From Zeus faber (taxonomy: Eukaryota > Chordata > Actinopteri > Zeiformes > Zeidae), in NCBI GenBank assembly GCA_960531495.1, contig OY482860.1, positions 14,924,106 to 14,988,105 of the forward strand: 64,000 nt of DNA, written 5' to 3'. The position numbers and the translations under genes were made by a program. A model generated the notes under the pieces. That model was given only the letters and a program-made list of their open reading frames with translations, ran no database searches and was not told the origin of the DNA. Shown here one piece after another: positions 1-32,760 of this stretch (its first letter is position 1; each line of letters starts with the position of its first letter).

Positions 1-164
1 AGTTCAATGGGTGGGTGTGCTTTGGCTCTCTGTTCCGGTGTGTTTTGTGACTGCAGAAGTTTGTTTGTTCAGGCCTGGTTACGGTGTAATTCTATGATCG
101 GGTGGTGTTTGCTGTGGGTGGGTTTCCTATGCTGCAAATAACGGCATTATCATTCTGAAGTAGG

Positions 165-430
165 ACTGCATGATTATGGCGGGGTTATTTTATTCAGTAT
201 TGTGATCACGATTATTTACCACGATTATTCATCCAATTATGGGAACTATTTTATTTTATTTTATTTTATTTATTTTATTGCACTTTGTAAATCAACAGAA
301 AACTGCCTTTGCAATAATTATGTATTTTATAAACGTAGAAATAAATAAACTCAAATATACAAATCTTTGAATCAAAACAGAACTAGAGATACATCAATTA
401 CATCCAAACAGGGAGGTCGGTTATATTACA
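165..430. repeat. Probable hAT/MITE remnant
   Basis: The segment begins with GACTGCATGATTATGGC and carries repeated CACGATTATT motifs followed by a TTTTATTTTATT tract. This resembles the left end of abundant teleost hAT-like non-autonomous elements, known from family memory only. I could not find a matching right end or target-site duplication, so the boundaries are approximate. Confidence 0.4.
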
Positions 431-1313
431 CGTGCAGGGTTTTTGCAAGAAAAAAATAAACTTTTTCCTAATTGAACGAAACAAAAAAAGCACACGCGGA
501 GCCTGTGTATGTGTGCACGCTTCGCGGAGCCTGCAGGGGCCCCCCGCTAGCGCACGGATTATTTATTTTGCCACACATGAATAAATGCCATCAGACAAAA
601 CAGAAGGGCAAATTGCACTCAGCGTCGGCTGCCGGAGTCGAAAAGGATCCACAGGGAGCCCGGTGACACCACTTACAAATTTTCGAGTTCCCATGGAAAG
701 TACCATCAGTTTGTGTTGTCGCTGATCTTAACATCGGCATTACTAGTAAAACGAGTTACAATTTTCTGAGTTTCCATTGAACGCAGCATCGGTTGGCGTA
801 ATGGCGCAGTGAGTCTTGGTGACACGCAGAATTACTACTACAAGCCGATACACTTGTTGCGTGTTATGACTTTATCCTAAAAATTAGGAGGTGGCTGTCT
901 ACTACCTGTATTGCACAGAGTCCTGCCTCATGGTGTCTCTGTGGAAGGAAATCCCTCCGTGCGGAAGTTCCCAACAACACGGTTCCATTCAAACAGATGT
1001 AACACACCGCATGTCCCTCAGAGGCATTTCATCAACTTTTTTAACGTTTAGGACTAAAAAAAAAAAACAGGCACGATTTAGACCCGTTTCTGTGGAGCTG
1101 CAAAGCGTGTGTGAGGACACAAACACAGAATATGTTTCTGACTGTTTTTGACCCCTACAGTTTGTGTGTTACGACTGGCTCGAATGCTGCAAAATAAGGA
1201 GGGACACAACACTGCATGTAACACCGGTTTAGATACGAATAGAATGCGTTTATTTATTAAAAATGGCAAAAATATCAAATGAAAAGCCCCGCTGACGTCA
1301 AGCAGCTAAGGTG

Positions 1314-1314
<1 letters not shown>

Positions 1315-1348
<34 letters not shown>
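1315..1348. repeat. (CA)n microsatellite
   Basis: About 17 uninterrupted CA dinucleotides are visible. The array lies in the presumed kcnq5 intron. Confidence 0.9.
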
Positions 1349-1351
<3 letters not shown>

Positions 1352-2226
1352 CTGACACTCTACTTCCGGTAGATTTTCGTCGGTTTTTCACTAATTCCTG
1401 CTCCCAATGAAGATTGATATGGATCGAGTTTGAACCACAAGATGTCTGAGACCTCCCGGTTCTAACGAGACCTCAACCACATCCATGGGTTTAGCGGTTG
1501 TCATATTCCAGACATTTTTAGCCCAAAAAATGATGATGAAAAATGATCCCAGCATCCCTGCAGGCTGGACCCCTAATAATATCAATGTTCGATGTGGGTG
1601 AATGTGTGTGTAATTCAACACAGCGTGACGCAAGCATGCGGTGTCATTAGAGCTGCACCTTGTAAGTCCTCCCTTAATGTAAGCACAAACATAACATAAC
1701 CGAAACATCTACATTGATCAGGGGTAGAGGTGTGGTCGATGCTATGTCCGTCATTTATGTGCACAAAATGTTGGATGCCTCTTGCTGATACGGGAAAACA
1801 AATGTAAACAGAGTGTAGCTTTAAAACAGTGTGTTATGCTGTTCATTACGGTCACTGTGTGTAAATACACGTAACTCCATTTTAATTGCACTTTTATCCA
1901 ATCTTTTTTTTTTTAATTTTTTTATTTTTCCCCCCCAATGTTCCTCTTAATGGAATAGTCGAAAGACACTAGGATTTGTGAAACTCTGTTCACCATTTAC
2001 AATTCCATACATATCTTGAAATACATTTGAAAGAATTTGGGATACTGGCCTTTTGAAAATTCCACCTAATAGTTGTGATTTAACCATTATATGTATTGTT
2101 TGGTGTTGTTTTCACTAACCCTAACGCTGACATGCTTCCTACTCTAGCTTTAGAACTGCTGCCTGCTGTTGGTTAACCTCAAATGAAACCAAAGATTCGA
2201 CAAAAGCTACCCATCATGCAAATGAA

Positions 2227-2239
2227 TAATATTATTATT

Positions 2240-2278
<39 letters not shown>
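2227..2278. repeat. (ATT)n-(GT)n compound microsatellite upstream of a kcnq5 exon
   Basis: ATT repeats (2227-2241) run into about 18 GT units (to 2278). The splice acceptor of the following kcnq5 exon is 41 bp downstream, and the sequence between is still GT-rich rather than a clean polypyrimidine tract. Confidence 0.9.
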
Positions 2279-2279
<1 letters not shown>

Positions 2280-2319
2280 TGTGTTCTTGCGCACGTGTGT
2301 GCATGCGTGTGTCTGACAG

Positions 2320-3722
2320 AGTGGACCACATTCTGGGTAAGGGCCAGATCCCAGTGGATAAGAAGATGAGAGATAAGCTGCTCTCGGACGTGGATCCTCT
2401 GGAGGACATGAGCATGCTGGGACGGGTGTGTAAAGTGGAGAGACAGGTGAGTGTGTGCGAGAGTGTTTCTGTGTTTTTAATTCTACTTACCTCCGTTCTG
2501 TAGACTTCCCATTTCTTCTCCTCTATGCATGATGCAAGTGAAACAACATTTAAGGCTTATTCTCTCCCTGAGCGATGTAATTCTTCATACAATGTCAAAA
2601 TGTAGGATCCTCCTCTTGTCGTGTGTGTGCTATCACCCCTCCTCTCTCTCACAGGTAACCTCCATAGAGTCCAAGCTGGACTCTCTGCTGGAGGTGTACC
2701 GCCAGGTCCTGCAGAAAGGCCCCTCAGCGCTGGCTCTCTCCTCCTTCCCCTTGTTCGAGCTGGACAAACGCCACCTTCACCAGGACAATGCCGACTACCA
2801 GAGCTCCTTCCTGGGAAGCGACCTCTCCTCCTGCACCACCCAGGGCGGCGACCAGGGAGGCGGAGGAGATGAAGGAGGGGACGGCGCGCCGCGGTCCCTC
2901 TGTGGAAACCTACCCCGGGGCCTGAGGTTCATCCTGGCCCCGGCCGACGACGACCTGTCCCCGGACTCCGCGCCACCCTCCTACCCTCCCTCCATGGCTT
3001 CCCTCACCCCGTCCCCTCTGCTCCCGCCAGACAGCCCCTACCCCGCCCTGGCTGGATCCACCGAGAGGCTGCCCTCCGCAGGGGGCGCCTTCACCCTCCA
3101 GCTGCCCCCCGTGATGCACCGCTCCCAGCCCCGATGCACCACCAGCTCCGACACCATGGCAGCAGATGCCAAGGTCGGGGAGGAGAACCCCCTGGTGGCG
3201 GGTGAGCGGGCGGAGGACGGCGAGGCGGGCCAGGCACACAGAGGGGTGCATCTACGGGGGAAGGCCAGTCTAAGAGATGAGGGCGTCTGGAGGCGACACC
3301 TGAGCCTGGAGGTCAACCCACTGCTGCTCTCCTCCGACCCAGGCGAGAGGGCCTCCGACTGGGGAGGCGGCCTCGGGAAGTCCCTCTCGGCACACGACCT
3401 CAGCCAACCACTGAGCGCTCTTTTCTCCCCGCTCAAAAAAAACAGCAGCAGCATTAGCGGGGTCTGTGACGGTTCCCACGGTAACGCTGCCAACTGGGGC
3501 GAGACGGAACTCTTCATAGGCGAGTGCAAGACACCAGAGTCGCCGGAGAAGCACCTCAACTTCCTGTCCGACGGACCCGACTTCCTGTCTCATGCCTTGG
3601 GGGCGGCTAGCGACCCCATGGAGGTTTTGCGAACTGTGGAACACGATTCCACGGTTTATTCACCCACAAACGAGGGGAGCGCGGAGTCACTTAGTCAACC
3701 TCCACAAATGCAGCTGACATGA
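2320..3722 (+). CDS. kcnq5: KCNQ5-like voltage-gated potassium channel (Kv7.5), last two coding exons
   Basis: Kv7 channels form tetrameric, slowly activating K+ channels underlying the neuronal M-current. Only the cytoplasmic C-terminus is in the window. Exon 2320-2446 starts in phase 2 after GACAG and ends at AGACAG|GTGAGT. Exon 2655-3722 starts after CTCACAG and runs 355 codons to TGA. Together they encode RVDHILGKGQI, then MSMLGRVCKVERQ and VTSIESKLDSLLEVY, the coiled-coil subunit-assembly (helix D) region. Later come SALALSSFPLFE, RGLRFILAP, LGKSLSAHDL and ETELFIGE, which align in order with the KCNQ5 tail and not with KCNQ2, 3 or 4. The tail has Gly/Ser/Pro-rich insertions. The six-helix pore domain and earlier exons lie outside the window. 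A (CA)n array follows 57 bp after the stop. The gene-level call is firm; the paralogue (5a or 5b) is not decided. Confidence 0.85.
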
Positions 3723-3777
3723 CCCTTGACGCTATTCCTGAGCGGGGGTTCCACTACAGTGTCCAGCCTGGGAGGGC

Positions 3778-3778
<1 letters not shown>

Positions 3779-3866
<88 letters not shown>
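3779..3866. repeat. (CA)n microsatellite in the kcnq5 3' UTR
   Basis: About 44 uninterrupted AC units begin 57 bp after the kcnq5 stop codon, so the array should be transcribed in the 3' UTR. Confidence 0.9.
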
Positions 3867-3868
<2 letters not shown>

Positions 3869-6579
3869 CATGTCCACACTAATTTTTATCCTCGAATAAT
3901 AACACAAAACCAACCCCATGCAAGGATGCAGCAACCAACCACAGCCTACGAGCAGATTGACAGGAAGCAGCCTCTTGACGGACCTGCACAGACTTCATGG
4001 TTCCCTCATGGTTTTCCCAAGTGCTTGAGACATTCTTCATCTGAACTTTGTTGTGTCGGTGGAGAGCCGCTCGCTGTCGTTCGACGTTGGCACGGAAGAC
4101 ATCGTGCTCCTCTTTACTTATGCATTATGTTTCGCTGCATGGAACACCTGATACACTAAGGGGTCTGGAGCTCGGTGGAGTCAGAATGTGCGACTCATAA
4201 GGATCCTCACCGTGTACTCAGACCACAAAATAACTTCAAAACAAAATATCTAGCTGCTAGAAAGTCACAAAGTTCATATTCTAGACCTACAAAAAAAAAT
4301 GTTCAGAACTTATGGGTCTGTCTCTCACGGCAGCACCATTAAGGTCTGCGGTTGGCACCGTGCTGGCTCAGAGCTGCTCCTCTACACCTGCAGGACGATG
4401 CGGTCGATGGTTTTTATGAATGTAGTCTTAAAGCTTAAAACGGGGCCCAATGTGGCCGAGTTGTTGCGGCGAAGTCAGGCCACAGGCATCTGTCACTTGG
4501 CTTTGCGAAAGATGCCGCTTTTTTTTCAATACCATTTTTGTATTTTTAAATAACGGAAATACCGATTTAAAAGGTCATGTAATGGTTTAACAAACAAAAA
4601 CATGTTTCCCTTTTACCTTGACGAAAATACGCAAGCTCTTACTGTACAGAACCTTTAGTTTAATTGTACAGTATACAGACTTCACAGAAACAACCTACTT
4701 GAGTATCAGAATTTTACATTGAATTCCGTAGAATGTTTTCATACTCGCTATTATCAATGCAACTTTCATACCCATCCCTGGCCTTAAAATTTGTTTTTTC
4801 AGCTGCATATACTGTAGGTGGCAATATCAGCTTGGCAGTATTGGACATTAAATTCACATTATTATGTTATCAATAAACTATAATGATAATTGCTAAAGCC
4901 AATGCTCCCAATTAATACTAATAGCACTCAAATAGCACACACAAAAAAACAAATATACTATTATCAGCAAATTAACTATTATCTATTCTGACAATGTGAT
5001 CATTTGAAATAGTCAAGTCCAATTTTCCCAAAGTACAGAATAACCTGAAGTGTTCGTGTTCTCGCACCACTTCATTTTGATGGCGAACCCGTTTATCTGT
5101 CGGGTTACACAGAGGACGAGTGTTTTTACCTCATTCATACCGCGCTTGGAGTACAAGAGAATTGCGTCTAAAGGGAAAGAACGGAGGTGTTTTATATGGC
5201 GGTGTCGGCAATTTTCAGATCGAACATGACTAGAAAAGATATCCTCTGAGTCTTAATGCCGAGACCGTAGCATTCAAGAATCCATTAAAGGGTTTGGAGT
5301 TTCTCCTCACCCGACGGGGTGGGCTTCCATTGTTCTGTGGAGCTTAAAGCAATTTCCTGAATTGCCCCCCAGAGGGATTTATAAAGTTATCCAATTTTAT
5401 CGTTTCTTGGGGAGAAGGGCTTCGTAGCAACGCTGATGGGGTTAGTACCGTAGTTCAATTTCCTGTTTGACTCAAAGTGTGTAGCATGAACACTTTTTTA
5501 AAGGGGTTTAAGGTTCATCTGCACATATAGAATCAGATTTTTAACGGAATATGAAATAAACGAAGGGTACACAGGTTATACAGCCCTTTACACAAATAGA
5601 ACTAATAGTCGTTGCACTTCCTGCCGCATCAGATCGGAGCGTGTGTGGCAGTATGTCCTGGGCATCAGCCTCCTGTTCTACCTCCCTACTAGTTTTAGTC
5701 TGCGATGCCGATTCATATGCACCAAAATTGCGTTTCCTCTGTCAGTGGATGTTCTGTTTGCCCTTTGCAGGATTCCATAGAAAGGATTTTGAGATTGAAT
5801 TGCTAATACATGCACGTCCCATAGAAGGGCTTGGTTCTTCCCGCGACAATGTCAACTCTATACAGTTATACTATGTGTGCATGCGCAAGACGTCTCAAAC
5901 AGGAAAGCACAAGATAAATAAAGAGTTGAAAGAATGGGAGGGTGAAAAATCCTCACATAGCGGATTGTGTCGGTGTGAGCTGCCCTTCTGAGTCATGTCG
6001 CTCAACTGAACAAACACGGCGGCAGCAGCTTTTCCTATGTTCTCCTGCTTGGTTTCCCCTGCAGCTGGTGGAGTTTTTCGTGTTGTATTCCGTATGCAGC
6101 AGTGCAGATGTTATCTGCGGTGGGGGGGGCTAAAAAGTCAGATATAGAAACACAAAAATAAATTATACACAAGGTTAAATTTGTCTATTGTTACAAATGC
6201 CGGTCTAAAAATGGAATTGACCGTTGCTCGATGCAGCTATTACAGTATATCCTCCATGATTCCAAAATGGCCTCAGCCTCATTTGGCCTCAGGTAATGAA
6301 ATTGATTTGTTATAATTCCCATAATTTCTTGTTTGGGAACCTTAACAAGGTGATATCACACATTTGGGGTTTCTTGTCATGAGGGAGCTCAGGAGCTTGT
6401 GTGCGGATTCGCAACCCACGAACCGGATAAGATGGAAAAAAGAAAAAATCAGAATTAACTTCATTCTTTTGAACCGTCGTCTTTCCTTCATTGGCACGTC
6501 GTAGACAGAAATGAGCTACAACTGGGCTCAGCTGAAGGCATAAACGGAAGAAACTTTAAATAAGGGATGCAAGGATTAT

Positions 6580-6583
6580 CTGA

Positions 6584-6624
<41 letters not shown>

Positions 6625-6811
6625 TAATAGCTTTATTTATATAGCACCTTTAAAAACACAGTGCTTTGACAGATGATATAAAAGCAGAGTGCCCAGATCA
6701 TGGATTTAAAAGGCAAAGGAACATTAATAAACAGGAAATTCAATTAATTCATTAAATTGAAAAAGTCGAGAGGGAGACAATTAAAATGACTAAATAAATA
6801 AATAAATACAA

Positions 6812-6847
<36 letters not shown>

Positions 6848-7115
6848 TATCAAATAGAACATTTTTTTAAAAGTAAAGAAAGGGGGCAACGTCACATTAA
6901 AGCAGATCTATAAAAATGGGTTCCGAGAAGTGACTTAAAAGAAGTCACTGACTCAGCCAGCCGGTTTCTCCTCAGGCAGGTAGCTCCAAAGTCGAGGGGC
7001 CCTGATAGAAGAGGCGTGGTCACCTTTAGTTTTAAGTTTAGACTTTGAAACGCTGCACATTGGCTCATATGGGGTCAACATACTGTATCTGTCATGTAGC
7101 TTGGAGTCAGACCCA
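6580..7115. repeat. Teleost dispersed repeat with TAA microsatellites
   Basis: The segment starts with an (ATA)n array, continues with TTTATTTATATAGCACC and AACACAGTGCTTTGAC, and ends with an AAGTCGAGGGGCCCTGATAG block and CATATGGGGTCAACATA. I recognise this arrangement as a high-copy fish interspersed repeat. Its class is not certain to me. A second AATAATAAT array lies at 6812-6841. Confidence 0.55.
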
Positions 7116-8699
7116 GACGTGCTTGAAAAGTGAGTGATCAGTGATCAGTAAACTCTTAAAATGGATTCTGAACCAAACAGGGAGCCCAGGGAGAGAAGCC
7201 GGGATTGGGGTGATGTGATCGTCTCTTGGAACCGGTATGAAGCCGAGCAGCCGCGTTCCGAACCAGTCGGAGGCGAGAGAGTGACTTTTGGTCTGTGGCA
7301 GCTTCATGCAGCAACAAAAAAAACAAAAAGGAACCCATACACTGGAGGAGATTCTTTATTTCATTTCAGTAAATAAACTATTTTATATCGACAGGATTTA
7401 TATTGCACGCGACTACCACTTCATTTCCCCTCTCAACTGGTGAACAGCATATTGTTATTGTATACTATATTTGCAGCAAATCAAGTCATTACCTTTTCAT
7501 TTGAAGATGTTTGTCATACGTCACTTTGAGAGTTCGTACCTGTGACCTTTGCGTCACGATTTAGAGTAGGAAACCACTATTCCCATTCACCCCATGGAAA
7601 GTTGTGCGGCGGGTGCACGGGGTTCAAGCCAAAATGTACATTTAGAAAGATTGTGAGTGCTACCCAGCTCGGAACAAGAATATGCACAACAATAAACATG
7701 TCGTCAGCCACCTTGACCTTTTTTTTAATTTTTATTTTTTTTTATCATTATTACTATAAGATATGAAGTCACTCCATCAGTCTTAAATAATTTCACTGTG
7801 CTAACATCAGTTTTCAGTTGTTTTGTTTTTTTTGTTGTTTCTTTTTTTTTTTATGCCGAATAAGTGTATTTGTGGATTAACATGCCGTAGAATTTTGAGT
7901 ATTATCCTTCGACGGAATAACAAACCTTTTTTTAATTATACATGTATTTTAAAAAGAAGCTGGTGGTGCTGGTATTGTATGTATTATGTATTAACTTTGA
8001 AACGGGACTGAGCGATGCTCAGAAATGGGACAGGTGTGTTACATGTGACCATTTCATTGCATTTAACATGTTTTGGATTAATCTGAAGGGCTACAGACTG
8101 ATCTAGTGAGTACATGAGGTAAATGGCTTCGTATTTTCATTTGGCGTTATATCGGTTGCTTAATGGTGCCTTCCTTGCATTTAAACAGCTTGCTTTCCCC
8201 ACACCGGGTCAGTTGGATCGATCTGATTTAAAGAGCCTCCCAGTGCCCGGCAGTCGAGGTAAAACCCTTGGCGCTTGAGCAAGAGACTTAAATCGCCTAC
8301 AAACCTGTTGATAGCCTCACTTTATGTTCTTTATCTCTCGTACAATAATTTATTGCACAACTGGCCTTAAAGCTTAATAACGTCGGCAATCGTATTGACT
8401 GAAATTTCTAATTTATTTAAGTGCACACAATGTTCTCCGAATGAGCGTTGCAGAAACAATTGTATCCATCAATAAACGCAAACAACTGAACCGCTTTTGT
8501 CTCGGTGTCTGAATGCTTGGATTTTGAGTCTGAGAGTTGTGCGTATGTATCTTTTCTTTTTTTTTATTGTAACTGAAGCTAAGTCGACCAAATGCATTTA
8601 TTCTACCTACAAAAAGGCTTTGAATGCTTATAAAGTATTTTATATATCTGTATACTGTATATAGACAAATAAATCAATTAATCAAACGAATCAATATTT

Positions 8700-8822
8700 C
8701 AACAACTACTTCCGGTCCCCTATTAAAAAAAAAACTAAACGTAAAGGTCACGCAAGGGTCACGGGGCCGGATGTCAGGTTAGCTCCGCACGTCAATCACT
8801 CGCTTCCCGGCCGCCGCCTACG
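8700..8822 (+). promoter_or_regulatory. Probable ddx43 promoter with ETS-type site
   Basis: GC content rises sharply just before the ddx43 start codon. ACTTCCGGT at 8708-8716 is the reverse complement of an ETS-family core (ACCGGAAGT), about 107 bp upstream of ATG. No TATA box is obvious. The assignment rests on position and motif only. Confidence 0.4.
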
Positions 8823-25024
<16,202 letters not shown>

Positions 25025-26525
25025 TCGTTCCCATGTGAGTGTGCACACACACACAAGGGATGTGCGAGCAGAATAGTCATTTGTATCCATTGGGGTAGAC
25101 TATACTCCTTACATGAAAATATACGCTTGAAAAACCTAATATGTAAACACTTGAATTGGCATGCAAGGTGTTTCATCCTTATTGATCCTCGTAGGTTGTT
25201 GAGTTTGTTCGCCCTACTTGACGTCGCACATTCTACGTTGACTATGCTGAAACAATATGGTGCAGCCCTAGTTCCTAGATGCCAGATGGTGTGGAATAGT
25301 TGACCGACCCTAATTTACTTACTTACATTGAACTAACTTCTGTCTTTATTATTATTATAATGATAATAATAGAAATTGGTCAGACTTTGTGGAAGGTATT
25401 TAGAGCGGGCCTGGGTCAAGCTTTCTGAAACTAAATGCAGGTTGTGCTTTGAAGCAGTTTGTTTCCCTTGCAGGAAGTGGATGCCTTTTGGAGTTTAACC
25501 CTTTGTGTTCATTTGTTTAAATGGGGGTTTGTCATTATTTGTCTAGCTTTAATTGTTTGAAGTTTTGTTGTTGCTTTTGCTTATTTGACTTGTTATTAAG
25601 TCAGTTTAGGGGCAGTGGCCCTTTGGTTTTCAGGTTGAAAATTAAAATAATTTTGACTTATCTGACCTTTTTGTCATTTATTCCAGGCTGCAACTTGTTT
25701 GAAGGTCGATTAACTAACCTGATTTTTTCGCAAATGCTGTTTGATGTACAGTTGGGTGATAAACATGGTTAGCATAACGTCTCAGACTGATGGCCATTCT
25801 GCATCCTTGGCATAACTGTGAAAGCTATGATGGTTTTTATTCAACAGGAACCCATGAAATGACAAACAAATGTTTTTTTGGTTGAAACATGTTTATTGTC
25901 ACAAAGAGGCTCTTGCCATCTTGAAGTAAGGTGCTGTAGCATATGCCAATTTTAAAGTTTTCCAGTGCAGGTGTAAGGATAGCAGTAACGCCAATCGAAA
26001 AGTGCTGGGTGAGTCGACAATCAAATTATGGATTTTTCTGCTCAACTCATTTTTTTTTTCCCCCGCTTATAAAGCTCAAACAAAACATACCACAGGGTTC
26101 TACTGATTTGCTACTCAGGAGTATAAGCTTCTCGCCACGGGCTCCTACAGAGCACCTGGCGGCTTCAAACAAACATAACGCACAAGCAGGACGAGAGGCT
26201 AGGAACCACACTTCGGAGCGACGGGAAATGAAGTACAGCACGGCTCTCCGAGATCCAGAGAGGCGTGAACCCAATGAATAGATCACATTCTCAACTGTGC
26301 CATTACATTGTACATAATAGTAATCTAACCATTTAAATGCAGACTGGATGTTGTCTTGAAGACAAGGGATTCTAAATGTCGTTCTTTCCTCCTGATGCTT
26401 TTGCGATGCATTGTGACAATTAACCAGTCTTTGATTATTGAGTTGAAGCAGCCAATTGTGGGATGGGGTTGGATGACTGACGTCCTGCCCTGGAAGACCC
26501 GGGGGTCGGCAGCAGAGCACAACAT
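25025..26525. other. Convergent 3' UTRs of ddx43 and eef1a1
   Basis: The two genes end facing each other in 1.5 kb. On the minus strand AATAAA (25897-25892, within ACAATAAACATG) is a good eef1a1 polyadenylation signal about 630 bp after its stop. On the plus strand ATTAAA at 25641-25646 is a possible ddx43 signal about 620 bp after its stop. Signal choice is inferred. No coding exon is seen here. Confidence 0.55.
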
Positions 26526-31286
<4,761 letters not shown>

Positions 31287-31788
31287 TTATGTCACGCGGG
31301 ACCGTCTGTGCTGAGATAACGTGCAACTACAGTTAGCACAGTGAGTTACCATCCATCTAGGACTGGGTGATGCGTCAATATTGTGATACAAGACTAGACT
31401 ATAGGGGTAGAGGTGCCCTGATGATGATGACAACGACGACAACAACATGATGCCCCCCCCCCCCCCCCTAGCTGCAGCAACCAGGGGGCAGGGCTATTTG
31501 GAGAATCCTCTCATATGTTTACATGTGTTTCCATGACGACTGGACCTCCTTGCCGCGCCGCTTTCTCCCGTAGGAAAGCTCTATTGACACAAACATCTAA
31601 AAATTGACACTCACTGGGGCCCCTCTACAACCATGGCCACTAGTACTGGGATCGAGGTATGAAATTATATGCATTGACGTCGACTCTCGAATCAAACCCA
31701 GCTCTAAATACTTTGTATCTGGTCCCGTACGGCGCATTTATATCTGTTTATGAACGAGAAGCGCCACCAGGAGTGTCTCACTCACTCA

Positions 31789-31924
<136 letters not shown>

Positions 31925-32559
31925 GCTCTGCGTGGTTGGGACAGGAGCGCGGGATGCCAGGCTACAGCTCTGGCTCAGTGCAGTCTGCAGTGTCGGTCCT
32001 GGGATCAGCCACAGACTTTACTCGAGCTTTATTCCGTGTGCGACCACCATTTTGTCAGGACCATTGCCAGCGAAGCAGCCATTTCTATGGCACCGCAGAG
32101 CACCCCCCCCCCCCTCAGGTTAATGTGGAGCGCTGAGCACCTTTGAACCCCGTACCAAGCACCTGAGTGCAAGGATGGGGATTATAAATAGCATATGCAG
32201 TCCTAACTAACACAAGGTCACTGGACATTGACCATAAATAAATTCTCCTCATCAATGAGACCACGTCGCGGCTCCGATTCCATAGCGGTCGAACCTGCTG
32301 GGGTGAGTTTGTAACTTAATCCACCCCCGGGCAACATGAATCCCATATGATCTTGGACCGAGTTGCTCTAGTGGTGTACGGTGTGCAAACGATCCCCGCG
32401 CATCTTTCAGCTAAGCTCACATGTTCACCTTTAACCATTTCTCCCAGAGGAGGGAGGTCGACAAGGGATGGGGGGGGGGGGGGGGGGGGACCAAAAAAAA
32501 ACAAAAAACGGGGGACGGTGAGAGTTTGATTCGTACGTTAATTCTCCGAGGGGTTTACT

Positions 32560-32760
32560 GAGCGCCATATTCTTCTCCTCCGAAGCGGAGATGCGCAACA
32601 CCGGCCGCTCGCGTTTCTGCGCCACCCGCGCGCGCAAACTACGCGGAACGGTACCCGCAACGAACGCCGCCCGTTTCGCGGCAGCACGAAATCGAACCGA
32701 CGCGGCGTTTGCGCGCAGAATTTCATCGGAGCTGTCGTACCTGTCGGTGCGTCTGTGTCG
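32560..32760 (-). promoter_or_regulatory. CpG-rich patch, candidate eef1a1 promoter or 5' exon
   Basis: CpG dinucleotides are dense here and sparse on both sides. GCGCGCAAAC (32630-32639) and GTTTGCGCGC (32707-32716) form a perfect inverted repeat. On the minus strand CACCGACAG|GTACGA near 32741 could be the donor of a non-coding exon splicing to the acceptor at 31305. There is no clear TATA box or pyrimidine-start TOP motif, so the link to eef1a1 rests on position. Confidence 0.35.

Larger units (their letters stand above)
1..2319 (+). other. Intron (or introns) of kcnq5, no exon recognised
   Basis: This stretch precedes the first recognisable kcnq5 exon and should be intronic. I see no further Kv7 exon on either strand. 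It holds a CACGATTATT-rich tract near 165-430, a (CA)n array at 1315-1348 and an ATT/GT microsatellite just before the exon. The short open frames here have no recognisable homology and are not called as genes. Confidence 0.6.
3723..8822. other. kcnq5 3' UTR and kcnq5-ddx43 intergenic region
   Basis: No coding exon was recognised in these 5.1 kb. The first part must be kcnq5 3' UTR; AATAAA hexamers occur for example at 4872-4877, but I cannot tell which is used. The remainder is AT-rich with a (CA)n array, TAA-type microsatellites and a dispersed repeat at 6580-7115. The open frames here lack homology and splice support. Confidence 0.6.
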
